A stretch of DNA of 13,265 bases from HRBIN23 sp046294495 (GTDB lineage: Bacteria; Chloroflexota; Dehalococcoidia; Lucifugimonadales; HRBIN23), in assembly GCA_046294495.1 (NCBI GenBank), contig JBKBKV010000049.1, positions 1 through 13,265 on the forward strand, read 5' to 3'. Shown one piece after another: positions 1 to 6,745 of the stretch. The translations under genes were made by a program, and so were the position numbers. The notes under the pieces were generated by a model. It was not told the origin of the DNA. It made no database searches and saw nothing but the letters and a program-made list of their open reading frames with translations. Positions within the stretch are counted from its first letter, which is position 1, and every line of letters starts with the position of its first letter.

Positions 1-149
1 GCCGAGGCCTCCAGGGGGACAGCCAGAGAGAGGTCGCGGGCGGCGTGACGGAGGTGGCGGTCCAGGTCGGCATCGCTCCAGCGGTAGTTGGTGGGGTCGG
101 TGTCCTTCAGGTCCTGGCGGAGCAGGGCGCGCAATGCAGGCAAGGTCAT
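1..149 (-). CDS. Phage protein, possible head-tail connector (N-terminal 49 residues only)
   Basis: This gene runs off the left edge, so only its first 49 codons are visible. It starts at ATG 149, and that ATG overlaps the TGA of the preceding gene in an ATGA arrangement, which suggests translational coupling; a G-rich stretch (GGGGATGGGGGG) lies just upstream as a ribosome site. The visible protein begins MTLPALRALLRQDLKDTD and continues with the segment NYRWSDADLDRHLRHAARDL. Short helical N-termini containing 'W-S-D-A-D-L' are common in small phage proteins encoded after the capsid gene that act as head-tail connectors or adaptors. That role is inferred from this resemblance and from position; no catalytic motif is visible. 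It is the last visible member of a minus-strand virion cluster that must continue to the left. Confidence 0.6.
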   Translation of the reverse strand, partial: MTLPALRALLRQDLKDTDPTNYRWSDADLDRHLRHAARDLSLAVPLEAS

Positions 150-352
150 GGCGACCCCCCATCCCCTTCAACGGTCAACTCCCCGGTCGCTATATCTACC
201 CGCACCTGCTTCCCCACAACGCCATAGGCTTGCTCTATTTCTAAAACTGCCTCATCCCACGCATACTGGGCCTGGGCAAGGGCAGCCCTGGCCCCCTGAA
301 GCGCCAAGCCTATCCGTCGCAGGCGAAGCAGTTCCTCAGGCTTCAGCCTCAT
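146..352 (-). CDS. Small phage-cluster protein of unknown function (68 aa)
   Basis: A 68-residue protein, predicted helical in its first 45 residues (rich in Leu, Ala, Arg and Glu, consistent with a short coiled coil), followed by a beta-like tail and a Gly/Asp-rich end. I do not recognise the family. The start ATG at 352 overlaps the stop of the upstream gene as ATGA and is preceded by GAGGAG at suitable spacing. Its own stop overlaps the next start in the same way. These two overlaps, plus the reading direction shared with the capsid gene, are the main evidence that it is a real gene in a phage structural operon. A small assembly or connector role is possible but not shown. Confidence 0.6.
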   Translation of the reverse strand: MRLKPEELLRLRRIGLALQGARAALAQAQYAWDEAVLEIEQAYGVVGKQVRVDIATGELTVEGDGGSP

Positions 353-579
353 GTCAGCTCCTCATCCTCAAGGGCCCGCTTTAGCCTGGCAGCCAGACCC
401 AAGATAGTTTGCCTCTCCGCATCCGTGAGCATGGTCGACACATCCCTTCGCTTTTCCAGCGCAATGCCCCCAGTGGTGGAGCGCACCTGGTATGCGATGT
501 CCAGCGATACATCTTGGCCGTTGACGCGAATAACCCCGTAAAGCATATCCAGAGCATCAAAGGTAACCTGTCTAGGCAT
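349..579 (-). CDS. Small phage-cluster protein of unknown function (76 aa)
   Basis: A 76-residue protein starting MPRQVTFDALDML, with a beta-strand-like first half and a helical, charged C-terminal half that ends in an acidic tail (residues about 70-76). The start ATG at 579 has an excellent ribosome binding site (TTAGGAGGTGAGGG) that incorporates the stop codon of the preceding gene, so the two are likely coupled. I do not recognise the family. Small proteins of this size, with an N-terminal strand region and an acidic helix, are common between virion genes in tailed phages, but no specific job can be read from the sequence. Confidence 0.65.
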   Translation of the reverse strand: MPRQVTFDALDMLYGVIRVNGQDVSLDIAYQVRSTTGGIALEKRRDVSTMLTDAERQTILGLAARLKRALEDEELT

Positions 580-589
580 CCCTCACCTC

Positions 590-1135
590 CTAACTGGCCA
601 GTATCAGCACCTTATCCCCAGCGCCCAGTGTTGCGAAGTCCTTCCATCTGACGGCCACAAGGGCCGAGGCCCCCGCCGCACGCCTCTCCACCGAGAGGGC
701 AGTGTCCCCGTCCGCTGCAAGCCCTGCCCTTGCGATGGCCAGTTTGTCCAGACCGCTGGTATCGTCCCGGAGCAGGAAGCGTGTGGCCTGGGGATCAAAC
801 TTCCACCAGGATGCAGTGGCCCCGCCCAGATAAGCGCCGTATCCCGTCCTCAACCAGTTCCCTGCCCAGACATCGCCCCAGGTGTAGATGTGGCGAGGCC
901 TGTTGGCCCCAGATGCACCGATGTCTGGCCCCCCGTCCACAACCGCTTTCAAGTTACCCACATTGTCCACATACCACACTGCAGACCCACTCTTGCGCAG
1001 TTCCAGGATGTTCCCCGAACCCGTTTGGTCCACTACAAGCCCCGGCTGGCTATCCCATCCCCGTATCGCCCTTACCCATCCCAGGTTGTCTACGCCGTTG
1101 ACCTCCAGGGCTTCGCCCGCAAGACGCAGTGGCAT
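590..1135 (-). CDS. Phage tail-fibre-like or virion decoration protein
   Basis: A 181-residue Gly/Ala/Trp-rich protein with no signal peptide or membrane segment. Residues about 30-60 (LVVDQTGSGNILELRKSG, then VWYVDNVGNLKAVVDGG) have the alternating short-strand pattern 'V-D-x-x-G-x-G-N...L-x-V-x-x-x-G' of trimeric phage tail-fibre or tail-spike shafts. The C-terminal part (ALVAVRWKDFATLGAGDKVLIL) looks like a small beta domain. A virion-surface role is therefore likely, but it is a pattern judgement, not a domain hit. The start at ATG 1135 is fixed by a TTAGGAGG ribosome site overlapping the stop of the upstream gene. It is short for a complete fibre, so it may be a fibre tip, a decoration protein, or a reduced copy. 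Confidence 0.6.
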   Translation of the reverse strand: MPLRLAGEALEVNGVDNLGWVRAIRGWDSQPGLVVDQTGSGNILELRKSGSAVWYVDNVGNLKAVVDGGPDIGASGANRPRHIYTWGDVWAGNWLRTGYGAYLGGATASWWKFDPQATRFLLRDDTSGLDKLAIARAGLAADGDTALSVERRAAGASALVAVRWKDFATLGAGDKVLILAS

Positions 1136-1145
1136 GCCACGCCTC

Positions 1146-1523
1146 CTAACTCAGGGTGTAGTCCACCTGCACCGTAAAGGATGCGGCAGCAGCGGCCTTC
1201 ACCTTCAGGAACACCTTCTGCCCTCGCACAGGCACCGCCAGGGCATACCTCCCCGTCGCCGTGAACTGGCGCTCGCCCCCTGCAAACCACGCTCCCTGCC
1301 TAGCGTTCCAGAAGATAGTCTGCACCGTCAGGGAGGTGAACCCCGTCCCCGTAATGTCCAGGTCAAACCTGCATTCCTCGTATCCGTCGGCGTTGATGCC
1401 AGCACTTTCGGCGGGGTCTGTGCTGTCTACGGCCGTAACATTGGCCCTATGCACGGCGGGCGTAGTAGGGTCGTAGACAGGCCCCTTGGGGATGCCATTG
1501 GCGTCCAGGCGCACATTAGGCAT
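1146..1523 (-). CDS. Phage structural protein of unknown function (125 aa)
   Basis: A 125-residue protein, mostly predicted beta, starting MPNVRLDANGIPKGPVYDPTTP and ending in an Ala-rich beta segment (VKAAAAASFTVQVDYTLS). A single-domain beta-sandwich is plausible, as seen in capsid decoration or tail-associated proteins; I do not recognise a named family. The start ATG at 1523 has GAGGTGA five bases upstream. The stop at 1146 forms part of the ribosome site of the following fibre-like gene. It is the first gene after the capsid gene on this strand but is separated from it by about 430 bp that hold a plus-strand gene, so it may need its own promoter or readthrough across that gene. Confidence 0.6.
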   Translation of the reverse strand: MPNVRLDANGIPKGPVYDPTTPAVHRANVTAVDSTDPAESAGINADGYEECRFDLDITGTGFTSLTVQTIFWNARQGAWFAGGERQFTATGRYALAVPVRGQKVFLKVKAAAAASFTVQVDYTLS

Positions 1524-1569
1524 AGTTCACCTCGTCCTCACCGCCCTGGGGGCGGAGTATGCTAGGGGT

Positions 1570-1959
1570 GTGAGTTTTGCCACACTGTTAGTGATCGCTG
1601 GGTGGGGGGTGTTGGTATGGGGGGCGCTGTTCACCGCCCAGGGGCGCCTGCTAGGTAAGGGGCGCCAACCACGCTTGGCCGATGAGGTGGTGGCTCGGGG
1701 CCTGGGGATGCTGGCAGCGGGGGCGGCCTTCTGGGCTGTGAGCGCCTTCCTCTCCCTTGTGCCACAGGCCCAGCCGATGCGTCTCCTGGTGCTTCCCCTG
1801 TGGGGGGTTAGCATAGCGCCCCTCCTGCTGCCCCCCTCACGCTTCGCCTCCTCCTTCGCCCTGGTGGGGGCATCAGTGGCCCTCACCGTGCTCGGCATGG
1901 TGGGCATAGCCCTACTCCTCCTGGCCCGACTCCTGCAGGTTGCCCCCATAACCCCCTAG
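1570..1959 (+). CDS. Small multi-pass membrane protein, opposite strand inside the phage cluster
   Basis: The only plus-strand gene I accept. From GTG 1570 it encodes 129 residues with about four hydrophobic segments: roughly 3-22 (FATLLVIAGWGVLVWGALF), 42-62, 68-86 and 91-117, separated by short basic or polar loops. The opposite strand here gives only an Arg-rich, low-complexity frame, so the plus strand is the coding one. The start is uncertain: the frame is open back to an ATG at 1486, but that would overlap the divergent neighbour; GGGGGCGGAG lies 12 bases before GTG 1570. A weak promoter (TTGGCG at 1498, 17-bp spacer, CATAGT at 1521) is possible. Its stop TAG overlaps the capsid gene's stop on the other strand through the palindrome CTAG (1956-1959). 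I recognise no family. A phage-encoded membrane protein, a moron gene or a host membrane protein are all possible. Confidence 0.55.
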   Translation: MSFATLLVIAGWGVLVWGALFTAQGRLLGKGRQPRLADEVVARGLGMLAAGAAFWAVSAFLSLVPQAQPMRLLVLPLWGVSIAPLLLPPSRFASSFALVGASVALTVLGMVGIALLLLARLLQVAPITP

Positions 1960-2846
1960 TCGCGCACCCCGATGAGTTTGGCCACCTTCAGAGTGTTGAA
2001 TACAGCCAGGGAGACATACCACTTGACGCGGATACGGCTGGCGTCCTTACTTTCCAGGGAGCCGACGCGCTCAATGGTGAGACCCCCCGGAGCGGTGAGG
2101 CCCATCACTGCCCCCTCCCCGAACTGGAGGGCGTAGATGGTAGAGCAGTCCGTGGAGGTGCCCACCGTTTTGTTGTCGGGGATGAAGTCGTTGACAGCCA
2201 CAGGGATGCCGTCGTAGAACTCCACCATCTGCCCGAACTGGTTGCGGTCGGCCACAATCAGCCCGGAGCCGGCAGCCCGACCCAGAGCCGTAAGTTTGCG
2301 ACGGGAGCGGCGGGACATAAGAAGCATATGAGGTTTTCCCCCGCGCACCCGGTCAATGGTCTCGTCCAGTTTGTCCAGGGTCAGGGTGCCACCGTTGGCA
2401 CCCATGCTCACCGTCTGGCCGGCCGGGGTAAGTTTGTCCAGGCCGTCAAAGGACTTGGGGTTCACCGTGCTGTCGCCGTTGATGAAAGTATCTTCAAACT
2501 GCATCCGAAGGGCCTTAGCCTTCAGTTGCACTACCGCCGCCTCCAGGTCCTGGATATTGGAGCGGGTGGTGCGCAGGAAGTTGTCAATATCGGCATCTCC
2601 CCCCAGGATACGCAGGGTAGCCGTTACCTGGGTGAAGGTAGGGGTAGACTCTGCCCAGGTATCCCCCACATCGTAGAACTGGGCGGTGGGGAGGGTATTC
2701 TCCTGCACATAGGTCAATCCGTTGCCCACCACCTCTATAAAGGGGAGCATCTGTAGCACCGGACTCTCCTGCACAACGGTCTCTATCACACCCCGCAGGA
2801 GCACATCGTTGGAAAGTTTGCTGGCCTCCGCCAGGGTAAGGGCCAT
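1956..2846 (-). CDS. Phage major capsid protein (HK97-fold type)
   Basis: A 296-residue protein that I recognise as a tailed-phage major capsid protein. The N-terminus (MALTLAEASKLSNDVL) is followed by the conserved run 'SPVLQMLPFIEVVGNGLTY', then strands containing GDTWAESTPTFTQVT and 'LGGDADIDNFL', a long helix rich in Ala and Lys (about 110-135) and 'FEDTFINGDS'. This layout (N-arm, E-loop-like segment, spine helix, P-domain) fits HK97-fold shells, whose subunits build icosahedral heads. The frame opens at 2888, but the start is set at ATG 2846 because AGGAGGT lies six bases before it and the extra 14 residues are not capsid-like. No prohead protease, scaffold or portal gene precedes it; the next upstream gene is an ABC permease 83 bp away. 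An encapsulin is less likely given the fibre- and connector-like genes that follow. Confidence 0.85.
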   Translation of the reverse strand: MALTLAEASKLSNDVLLRGVIETVVQESPVLQMLPFIEVVGNGLTYVQENTLPTAQFYDVGDTWAESTPTFTQVTATLRILGGDADIDNFLRTTRSNIQDLEAAVVQLKAKALRMQFEDTFINGDSTVNPKSFDGLDKLTPAGQTVSMGANGGTLTLDKLDETIDRVRGGKPHMLLMSRRSRRKLTALGRAAGSGLIVADRNQFGQMVEFYDGIPVAVNDFIPDNKTVGTSTDCSTIYALQFGEGAVMGLTAPGGLTIERVGSLESKDASRIRVKWYVSLAVFNTLKVAKLIGVRD

Positions 2847-2852
2847 AACGCC

Positions 2853-2859
2853 ACCTCCT
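2853..2859 (-). promoter_or_regulatory. Ribosome binding site that fixes the capsid gene start
   Basis: AGGAGGT on the minus strand, six bases upstream of ATG 2846. It selects this ATG over the in-frame ATG at 2888, which has no comparable site. Confidence 0.8.
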
Positions 2860-2929
2860 CTTGTCTGCTGGGGGCAAATATAGAGCATTTGTTCTAATCT
2901 AGGGAAGGGGGAGGTGGCAGGACAGGGGG

Positions 2930-3832
2930 CTAGCGGCTACCCCGCAAGCGGGGGTCAAGCAGGTCGCGCAGGGCGTCCCCCAGCATGCTGAAGGCGAAAA
3001 CAGCCATGCTCAGGGCCACCCCGGGCCAGATAGCCATCCACGGGGCGCGGAGCATGTGCTGGCGAGCGGTGCCGCTCAGCATACCCCCCCACGAGGGCTG
3101 GGGCGGGGGCACCCCAAACCCCAGGAAACTGATAGCCGCCTCCGCCAGGATGATGAAACTGAGGCTGTTGGTGGCCACGATGATGATGGGTGCCATAACG
3201 TTGGGGAGCAAGTGCGCCCCGAGAATACGCCCGTGCCCGGCCCCCAGGGCGCGCGCTGCCTCCACATACTGCTCCGCACGCACCGCCAGGGTAGCCCCGC
3301 GAATTACCCGACTCTGGGTAAAGGCTTGCCCCAGGGAAAGGGTAACAATCACGTTGACCAGCCCAGGCCCCAGCAGGCTCATAATCACAATGGCGATAAC
3401 CAGTCCAGGGAAACTCATCCACGCATCCACCACCCGCTGGATGCCCATATCTATCCCGCCCCCAAAGTAGCCAGTGAGCATCCCGATGAGCACCGCCCCC
3501 AGCATCCCCAAGGCCACCGTGCCCAGCCCCACATACATGGAGATGCGCGCCCCATACACCACCCGGCTAAACACATCCCGCCCATTCTCGTCTGCCCCCA
3601 GCCAGTGGCGACTGCTGGGCGGAGCGAAACGGTCTGCCAGAGCGGACTCGTTGAAGCCATAAGGAGCAATTAAGTCGGCAAAGACGGCTGTTAGCACCAA
3701 GAGCACCACCAGCACCAAGCCGATGGCCCCCAGTGGCTTGGTGCGAAACAAACGCACCAGGAAATCCAGCAAGGCGTGGCGCTTCTTCCCAAGGCGCAGG
3801 GGCACGGCGCCTTCCGCCGAACGCGTCTGCAT
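2930..3832 (-). CDS. ABC peptide-type transporter permease, DppC/OppC family
   Basis: Inner-membrane permease subunit of a type-I ABC importer for peptides or similar solutes. From ATG 3832 it has 300 residues: a cytoplasmic N-terminus, a first membrane segment at about 35-52 (IGLVLVVLLVLTAVF), the DppC/OppC hallmark 'HWLGADENGRDVFSRVVYGAR' that follows the first periplasmic stretch, then further membrane helices. The ATPase-contacting EAA loop is visible as 'EAARALGAGHGRILGAHLLPN'. It ends with the family-typical 'LGDALRDLLDPRLRG'. The frame is open to 3883, inside the preceding gene; ATG 3832 is preferred because TAAGG lies just upstream and the overlap disappears (10-bp gap). It is the last gene of the importer operon. 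No clear terminator follows, so transcription could run on into the capsid gene. Confidence 0.92.
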   Translation of the reverse strand: MQTRSAEGAVPLRLGKKRHALLDFLVRLFRTKPLGAIGLVLVVLLVLTAVFADLIAPYGFNESALADRFAPPSSRHWLGADENGRDVFSRVVYGARISMYVGLGTVALGMLGAVLIGMLTGYFGGGIDMGIQRVVDAWMSFPGLVIAIVIMSLLGPGLVNVIVTLSLGQAFTQSRVIRGATLAVRAEQYVEAARALGAGHGRILGAHLLPNVMAPIIIVATNSLSFIILAEAAISFLGFGVPPPQPSWGGMLSGTARQHMLRAPWMAIWPGVALSMAVFAFSMLGDALRDLLDPRLRGSR

Positions 3833-3842
3833 CCCGTTCACC

Positions 3843-4787
3843 TTACTTGAGACGGATGCGCGGGTCAAGCCACCCGTAAACAATATCCACCGCCAGGTTC
3901 ACCGCCAGCACCACCAGGGCAAAAAAGAGCACCAACTCCTGCACCACCACATAATCCCGCTTCCCCACAGCCGTTACCACCAGGCTCCCCATCCCAGGCA
4001 GTTGGAAGATGGTCTCCATCAGCACCGACCCGCCAATGGCATTGGCCAACTGCAGCCCCAGAATGGTAATGACCGGAATGAGAGCGTTCTTCAAAGCGTG
4101 GCGCATTACCACCAGGCGCTCCGACAGTCCCTTAGCCCACGCCGTGCGGATGTAGTCCTGGCGAAGCACCTCCAGCATCATAGCCCGGGACATGCGCATC
4201 ACCGGCGCCCCCAGGTGGGAACCCAGGATGGCAGCGGGGATGCTGAACTGGAGCAGGTTCCCCAAGGGGTCGCGCAGGAAAGGGCGATATTCGGGGGATG
4301 GGCTCCATCCCACATAGTAGGAGGGGAGCACCCAAACAAGCGTCCCCAGCCAGAAGGCAGGCAAGGATAGCAGCAGGATGGCTGTGCTCCGCCCTATGTA
4401 ATCCAGAACACTGTCCTGGCGCAGGGCCGAGAGCACCCCTAACCCAACTCCCCACACAACGGCGATGAAAATGGAAAACACCCCCAGTTCCAGGGTAACT
4501 GGCAGGCGCTCCTTCAGCATGGTAACCACAGGCTTCTGCGTCCACAGCGACTGCCCAAAGTCGCCCCGGAGCATCTTCCCCGCCCATGCCCCATACTGCA
4601 CCACCAGGGGCTTGTCCAGCCCCAGTTTCTGACGCAGGGCCTCCATACTGGAGGCGTAGCCCAGGTCTTCAAACATCATGCTCACCACATCCCCAGGCAG
4701 GAGGCGCACCACCAGGAAAGCCACCACGCTGATAACCCACAGGGTTACCGCCCCCACTGCCAGGCGCTGAAGCAGGTAATCACGCAC
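3843..4787 (-). CDS. ABC peptide-type transporter permease, DppB/OppB family
   Basis: First permease of the importer, 314 residues, starting with GTG at 4787 behind AGGTGGTAGG. It has the DppB/OppB N-terminus: membrane segment at about 9-29, 'VVRLLPGDV', and the cytoplasm-facing 'LRQKLGLDKPLVVQYGAW' followed by 'GDFGQSL'. The later membrane helices surround an EAA-type loop (DYIRTAWAKGLSERLVVMRHALKNALIP) that contacts the ATPase. It ends 'DIVYGWLDPRIRLK', as is usual for the family. It would pair with the DppC-type permease whose gene begins 10 bp downstream. The substrate cannot be read from the sequence; family members carry di- and oligopeptides, nickel, or sugars in some thermophiles. Confidence 0.92.
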   Translation of the reverse strand: MRDYLLQRLAVGAVTLWVISVVAFLVVRLLPGDVVSMMFEDLGYASSMEALRQKLGLDKPLVVQYGAWAGKMLRGDFGQSLWTQKPVVTMLKERLPVTLELGVFSIFIAVVWGVGLGVLSALRQDSVLDYIGRSTAILLLSLPAFWLGTLVWVLPSYYVGWSPSPEYRPFLRDPLGNLLQFSIPAAILGSHLGAPVMRMSRAMMLEVLRQDYIRTAWAKGLSERLVVMRHALKNALIPVITILGLQLANAIGGSVLMETIFQLPGMGSLVVTAVGKRDYVVVQELVLFFALVVLAVNLAVDIVYGWLDPRIRLK

Positions 4788-4819
4788 AGCCTACCACCTG
4801 AAAAGAGGGTGGGGTGGTG

Positions 4820-6592
4820 CTATCGCTCCACCCACACAATCTCCACCCGCTTGCCGTGGTCATAGGCAGCCTTCGGGTAGTAGTTTTTCACATGGCTATA
4901 CGCAGCCTCTACAGCGTAACCAAAAGGCAGGAACACCCGGAAGAGCTCCTGGTGGAAGAGGCGCACAAACTCCTGCACATACTTGGCCCGCTCCTCCGGG
5001 GATGTGGCTAAGCGGGACTTGGCCACAATGTCGTTCACCCGGGGGTCGTTGAGCACGATGTGATTGCGGGTGTCGCCAGGGGTATAAGCCCCTAGCCACT
5101 CGTCCTCCTCCCCCAGGCTCCAGCCGGGGATGTGGACAATGCCACCCGCATAGTTCCCACGATAGGTGTCCCGAATCCACTTGGAGTATTCCTGCGCCTC
5201 TATCTTGGTCCTGATGCCCACCCTCTCCAGGATGTCCTTGATGAGTTCTGTGCGGCTCAGGTAGGCTGGGCCATACCCGGTGGTGGAGAACAGGGTGAGC
5301 ACCGAGCCATCGTAGCCCGAATCCTTCAGCAGGCGCTTGGCCTCCTCAGGGTCGTAGCGGTAGTAGCGCCCAGCATCCCCCAACTTGTCCAGGGGGATGA
5401 AGAAGGGGGAGGTGGACGGAATAGGGCCAGAGAGGAGCACCCCGCCCTCCGGGTAGATGCTCTTCAGCCAAGCCTCCCGGTCAATGGCCAGAGACACGGC
5501 ACGGCGGAAGTTGATGTTGTTCCAGGGGGGTTGGTCCATCCGCCCAATGATGTTCTCCCCAGAAGTAAAAGGCGCAAACTTCAGGATCTGCACCCCACTG
5601 ATGCGCCGCAGGGATGGCACATCATCATGGGTAAGCACATTGCCGGTGGTGCCCAGGATGTCCAGTTTCCCCGTGCGGAAGGAGGCCAGACCGGTGGAAT
5701 AGTCCTTCACAATGAGGCGTTCAACGCGATCTAGGTAAGGCAGGCCCTTTTTGAAGTAGTTGGGGTTCCTCTTGTAGGTAAGGATAACCGACTCCTGATA
5801 GGACTCCTGGATAAACGGGCCGGTGCCTACCACCGTCTCAGGGCTAACAAAACTGCGTCCTCCAGCCTGGCCGGGGTCGGGTTTCCCCGATTCCTCGGCG
5901 TAGATAACCATGGTCTGGTTGGCCAGGTTGGCGAAAAAGGGAGCGTGCACCTGGCTGAGGCGGAAGACTACCGTGTAGTTGTCAGGTGCCTCAATGGAAG
6001 ACAGGGTGGGGAAGAGGCGCTTCTCGGGCGACTGGGCTAGCATCCGCTCAAAGGTCCACTTCACATCCTTGGCGACGAGTTCCCGGTTCACCGGGGGATG
6101 CCAGCGCACCCCCTTCTGGAGGCGCACCGTTACCGTCAGCCCGTCCTTGCTGAACTCCCACGACTCCGCCAGGTCGGGGATAATGCTCATGTCATTGCTG
6201 GTGCCGGGGCCTTTAGACCACTCAAAGAGGCGGCTATGGGTAAACGAGAGGGTCTGCTGGGTGTAGGTGGAGACCTTCTTGGCCTCGTGCATGTCAAAGC
6301 CTACGGGGTCATCCCGCTGGGTAATGCGCAGTGTCCCCCCGTATCTGGCCTGGGCGCCGGCTGGGGTGGGCGTCGGGGCGGCCAACCCAGGAGGAGTTGG
6401 AGTAGCACGGACAACTACACCAGGCGTCGGGGTTGGAGCAGTGGGGATAGAAGTGGGAGTGGGAACAGCACCCTGTGGGGCCACAGCAGCGGTGGGTGTG
6501 GGGGTGGGAGCCGGAGCAGCCGTGGGGCGACACGCCAGCACACTCCCCAAAGTTAGCAACAACACTACTGTGAGCAAAACACGATACAACAT
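4820..6592 (-). CDS. ABC transporter substrate-binding lipoprotein, family 5 (DppA/OppA type)
   Basis: Extracytoplasmic solute receptor of the importer, 590 residues. Residues 1-20 form a lipoprotein signal peptide ending in a lipobox (S-V-L-A) before Cys21, the predicted lipidation site. Residues 22 to about 82 are an unusually long Pro/Thr/Ala spacer with repeated PTPTP, followed by the folded domain starting RYGGTLRI. Family-5 landmarks include 'IIPDLAESWEFSKDGLTVTVRLQKGVRWH', 'VKWTFERML', 'VGTGPF' and 'NINFRRAVSLAIDREAW'. ATG 6592 has GAGGAGGAGG before it and a strong promoter 58 bp further up. It is first in an operon with two permeases (32-bp gap). No ATPase genes follow, so these must be elsewhere in the genome. 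The substrate is unknown; peptides are the default guess. Confidence 0.93.
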   Translation of the reverse strand: MLYRVLLTVVLLLTLGSVLACRPTAAPAPTPTPTAAVAPQGAVPTPTSIPTAPTPTPGVVVRATPTPPGLAAPTPTPAGAQARYGGTLRITQRDDPVGFDMHEAKKVSTYTQQTLSFTHSRLFEWSKGPGTSNDMSIIPDLAESWEFSKDGLTVTVRLQKGVRWHPPVNRELVAKDVKWTFERMLAQSPEKRLFPTLSSIEAPDNYTVVFRLSQVHAPFFANLANQTMVIYAEESGKPDPGQAGGRSFVSPETVVGTGPFIQESYQESVILTYKRNPNYFKKGLPYLDRVERLIVKDYSTGLASFRTGKLDILGTTGNVLTHDDVPSLRRISGVQILKFAPFTSGENIIGRMDQPPWNNINFRRAVSLAIDREAWLKSIYPEGGVLLSGPIPSTSPFFIPLDKLGDAGRYYRYDPEEAKRLLKDSGYDGSVLTLFSTTGYGPAYLSRTELIKDILERVGIRTKIEAQEYSKWIRDTYRGNYAGGIVHIPGWSLGEEDEWLGAYTPGDTRNHIVLNDPRVNDIVAKSRLATSPEERAKYVQEFVRLFHQELFRVFLPFGYAVEAAYSHVKNYYPKAAYDHGKRVEIVWVER

Positions 6593-6649
6593 GCCTCCTC
6601 CTCGGCAAACTCCGTTGGATTCAAGGGGAGGGAAAAGGAAAGCACCAGT

Positions 6650-6678
6650 ATCTTAGCACCTTCCCCCCATGCTGTCAA
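6650..6678 (-). promoter_or_regulatory. Sigma-70-type promoter of the ABC importer operon
   Basis: On the minus strand TTGACA (6678-6673) is followed, after a 17-bp spacer, by TAAGAT (6655-6650). This is a perfect -35 and a 5-of-6 match to the -10 consensus at ideal spacing. Transcription would start near 6643, about 50 nt before the lipoprotein ATG. No operator or riboswitch is evident in that leader. Confidence 0.8.
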
Positions 6679-6702
6679 TAACCATCGTGCCTATAATCTA
6701 AC

Positions 6703-6715
6703 CCCCACCGTGGGG
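6703..6715. other. Short GC hairpin downstream of proA
   Basis: CCCCA-CCG-TGGGG forms a 5-bp stem with a 3-nt loop about 30 bp after the proA stop. It is not followed by a T-run in either direction, so it is at best a weak terminator or pause site between proA and the importer promoter. The remainder of 6593-6745 holds only the importer promoter and leader. Confidence 0.3.
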
Positions 6716-6745
6716 CAGTAAGTCGGTTCCCCTTCGGCACAGCCC

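Noticed and set aside
1527..1949. Minus-strand frame of 140 residues opposite the small membrane protein
   Set aside because: Its product is low-complexity and rich in Arg, Ala and Ser, as expected of a shadow of a GC-rich hydrophobic gene, and it lacks any recognisable feature.
1956..2846. An encapsulin nanocompartment instead of a phage capsid
   Set aside because: The length is compatible, but fibre-like and connector-like genes follow and no cargo enzyme (ferritin-like, DyP peroxidase) is nearby.
2940..2953. CCCCG-CAAG-CGGGG hairpin at the end of the dppC-type gene as a terminator
   Set aside because: It lies inside the coding sequence and is not followed by a T-run.
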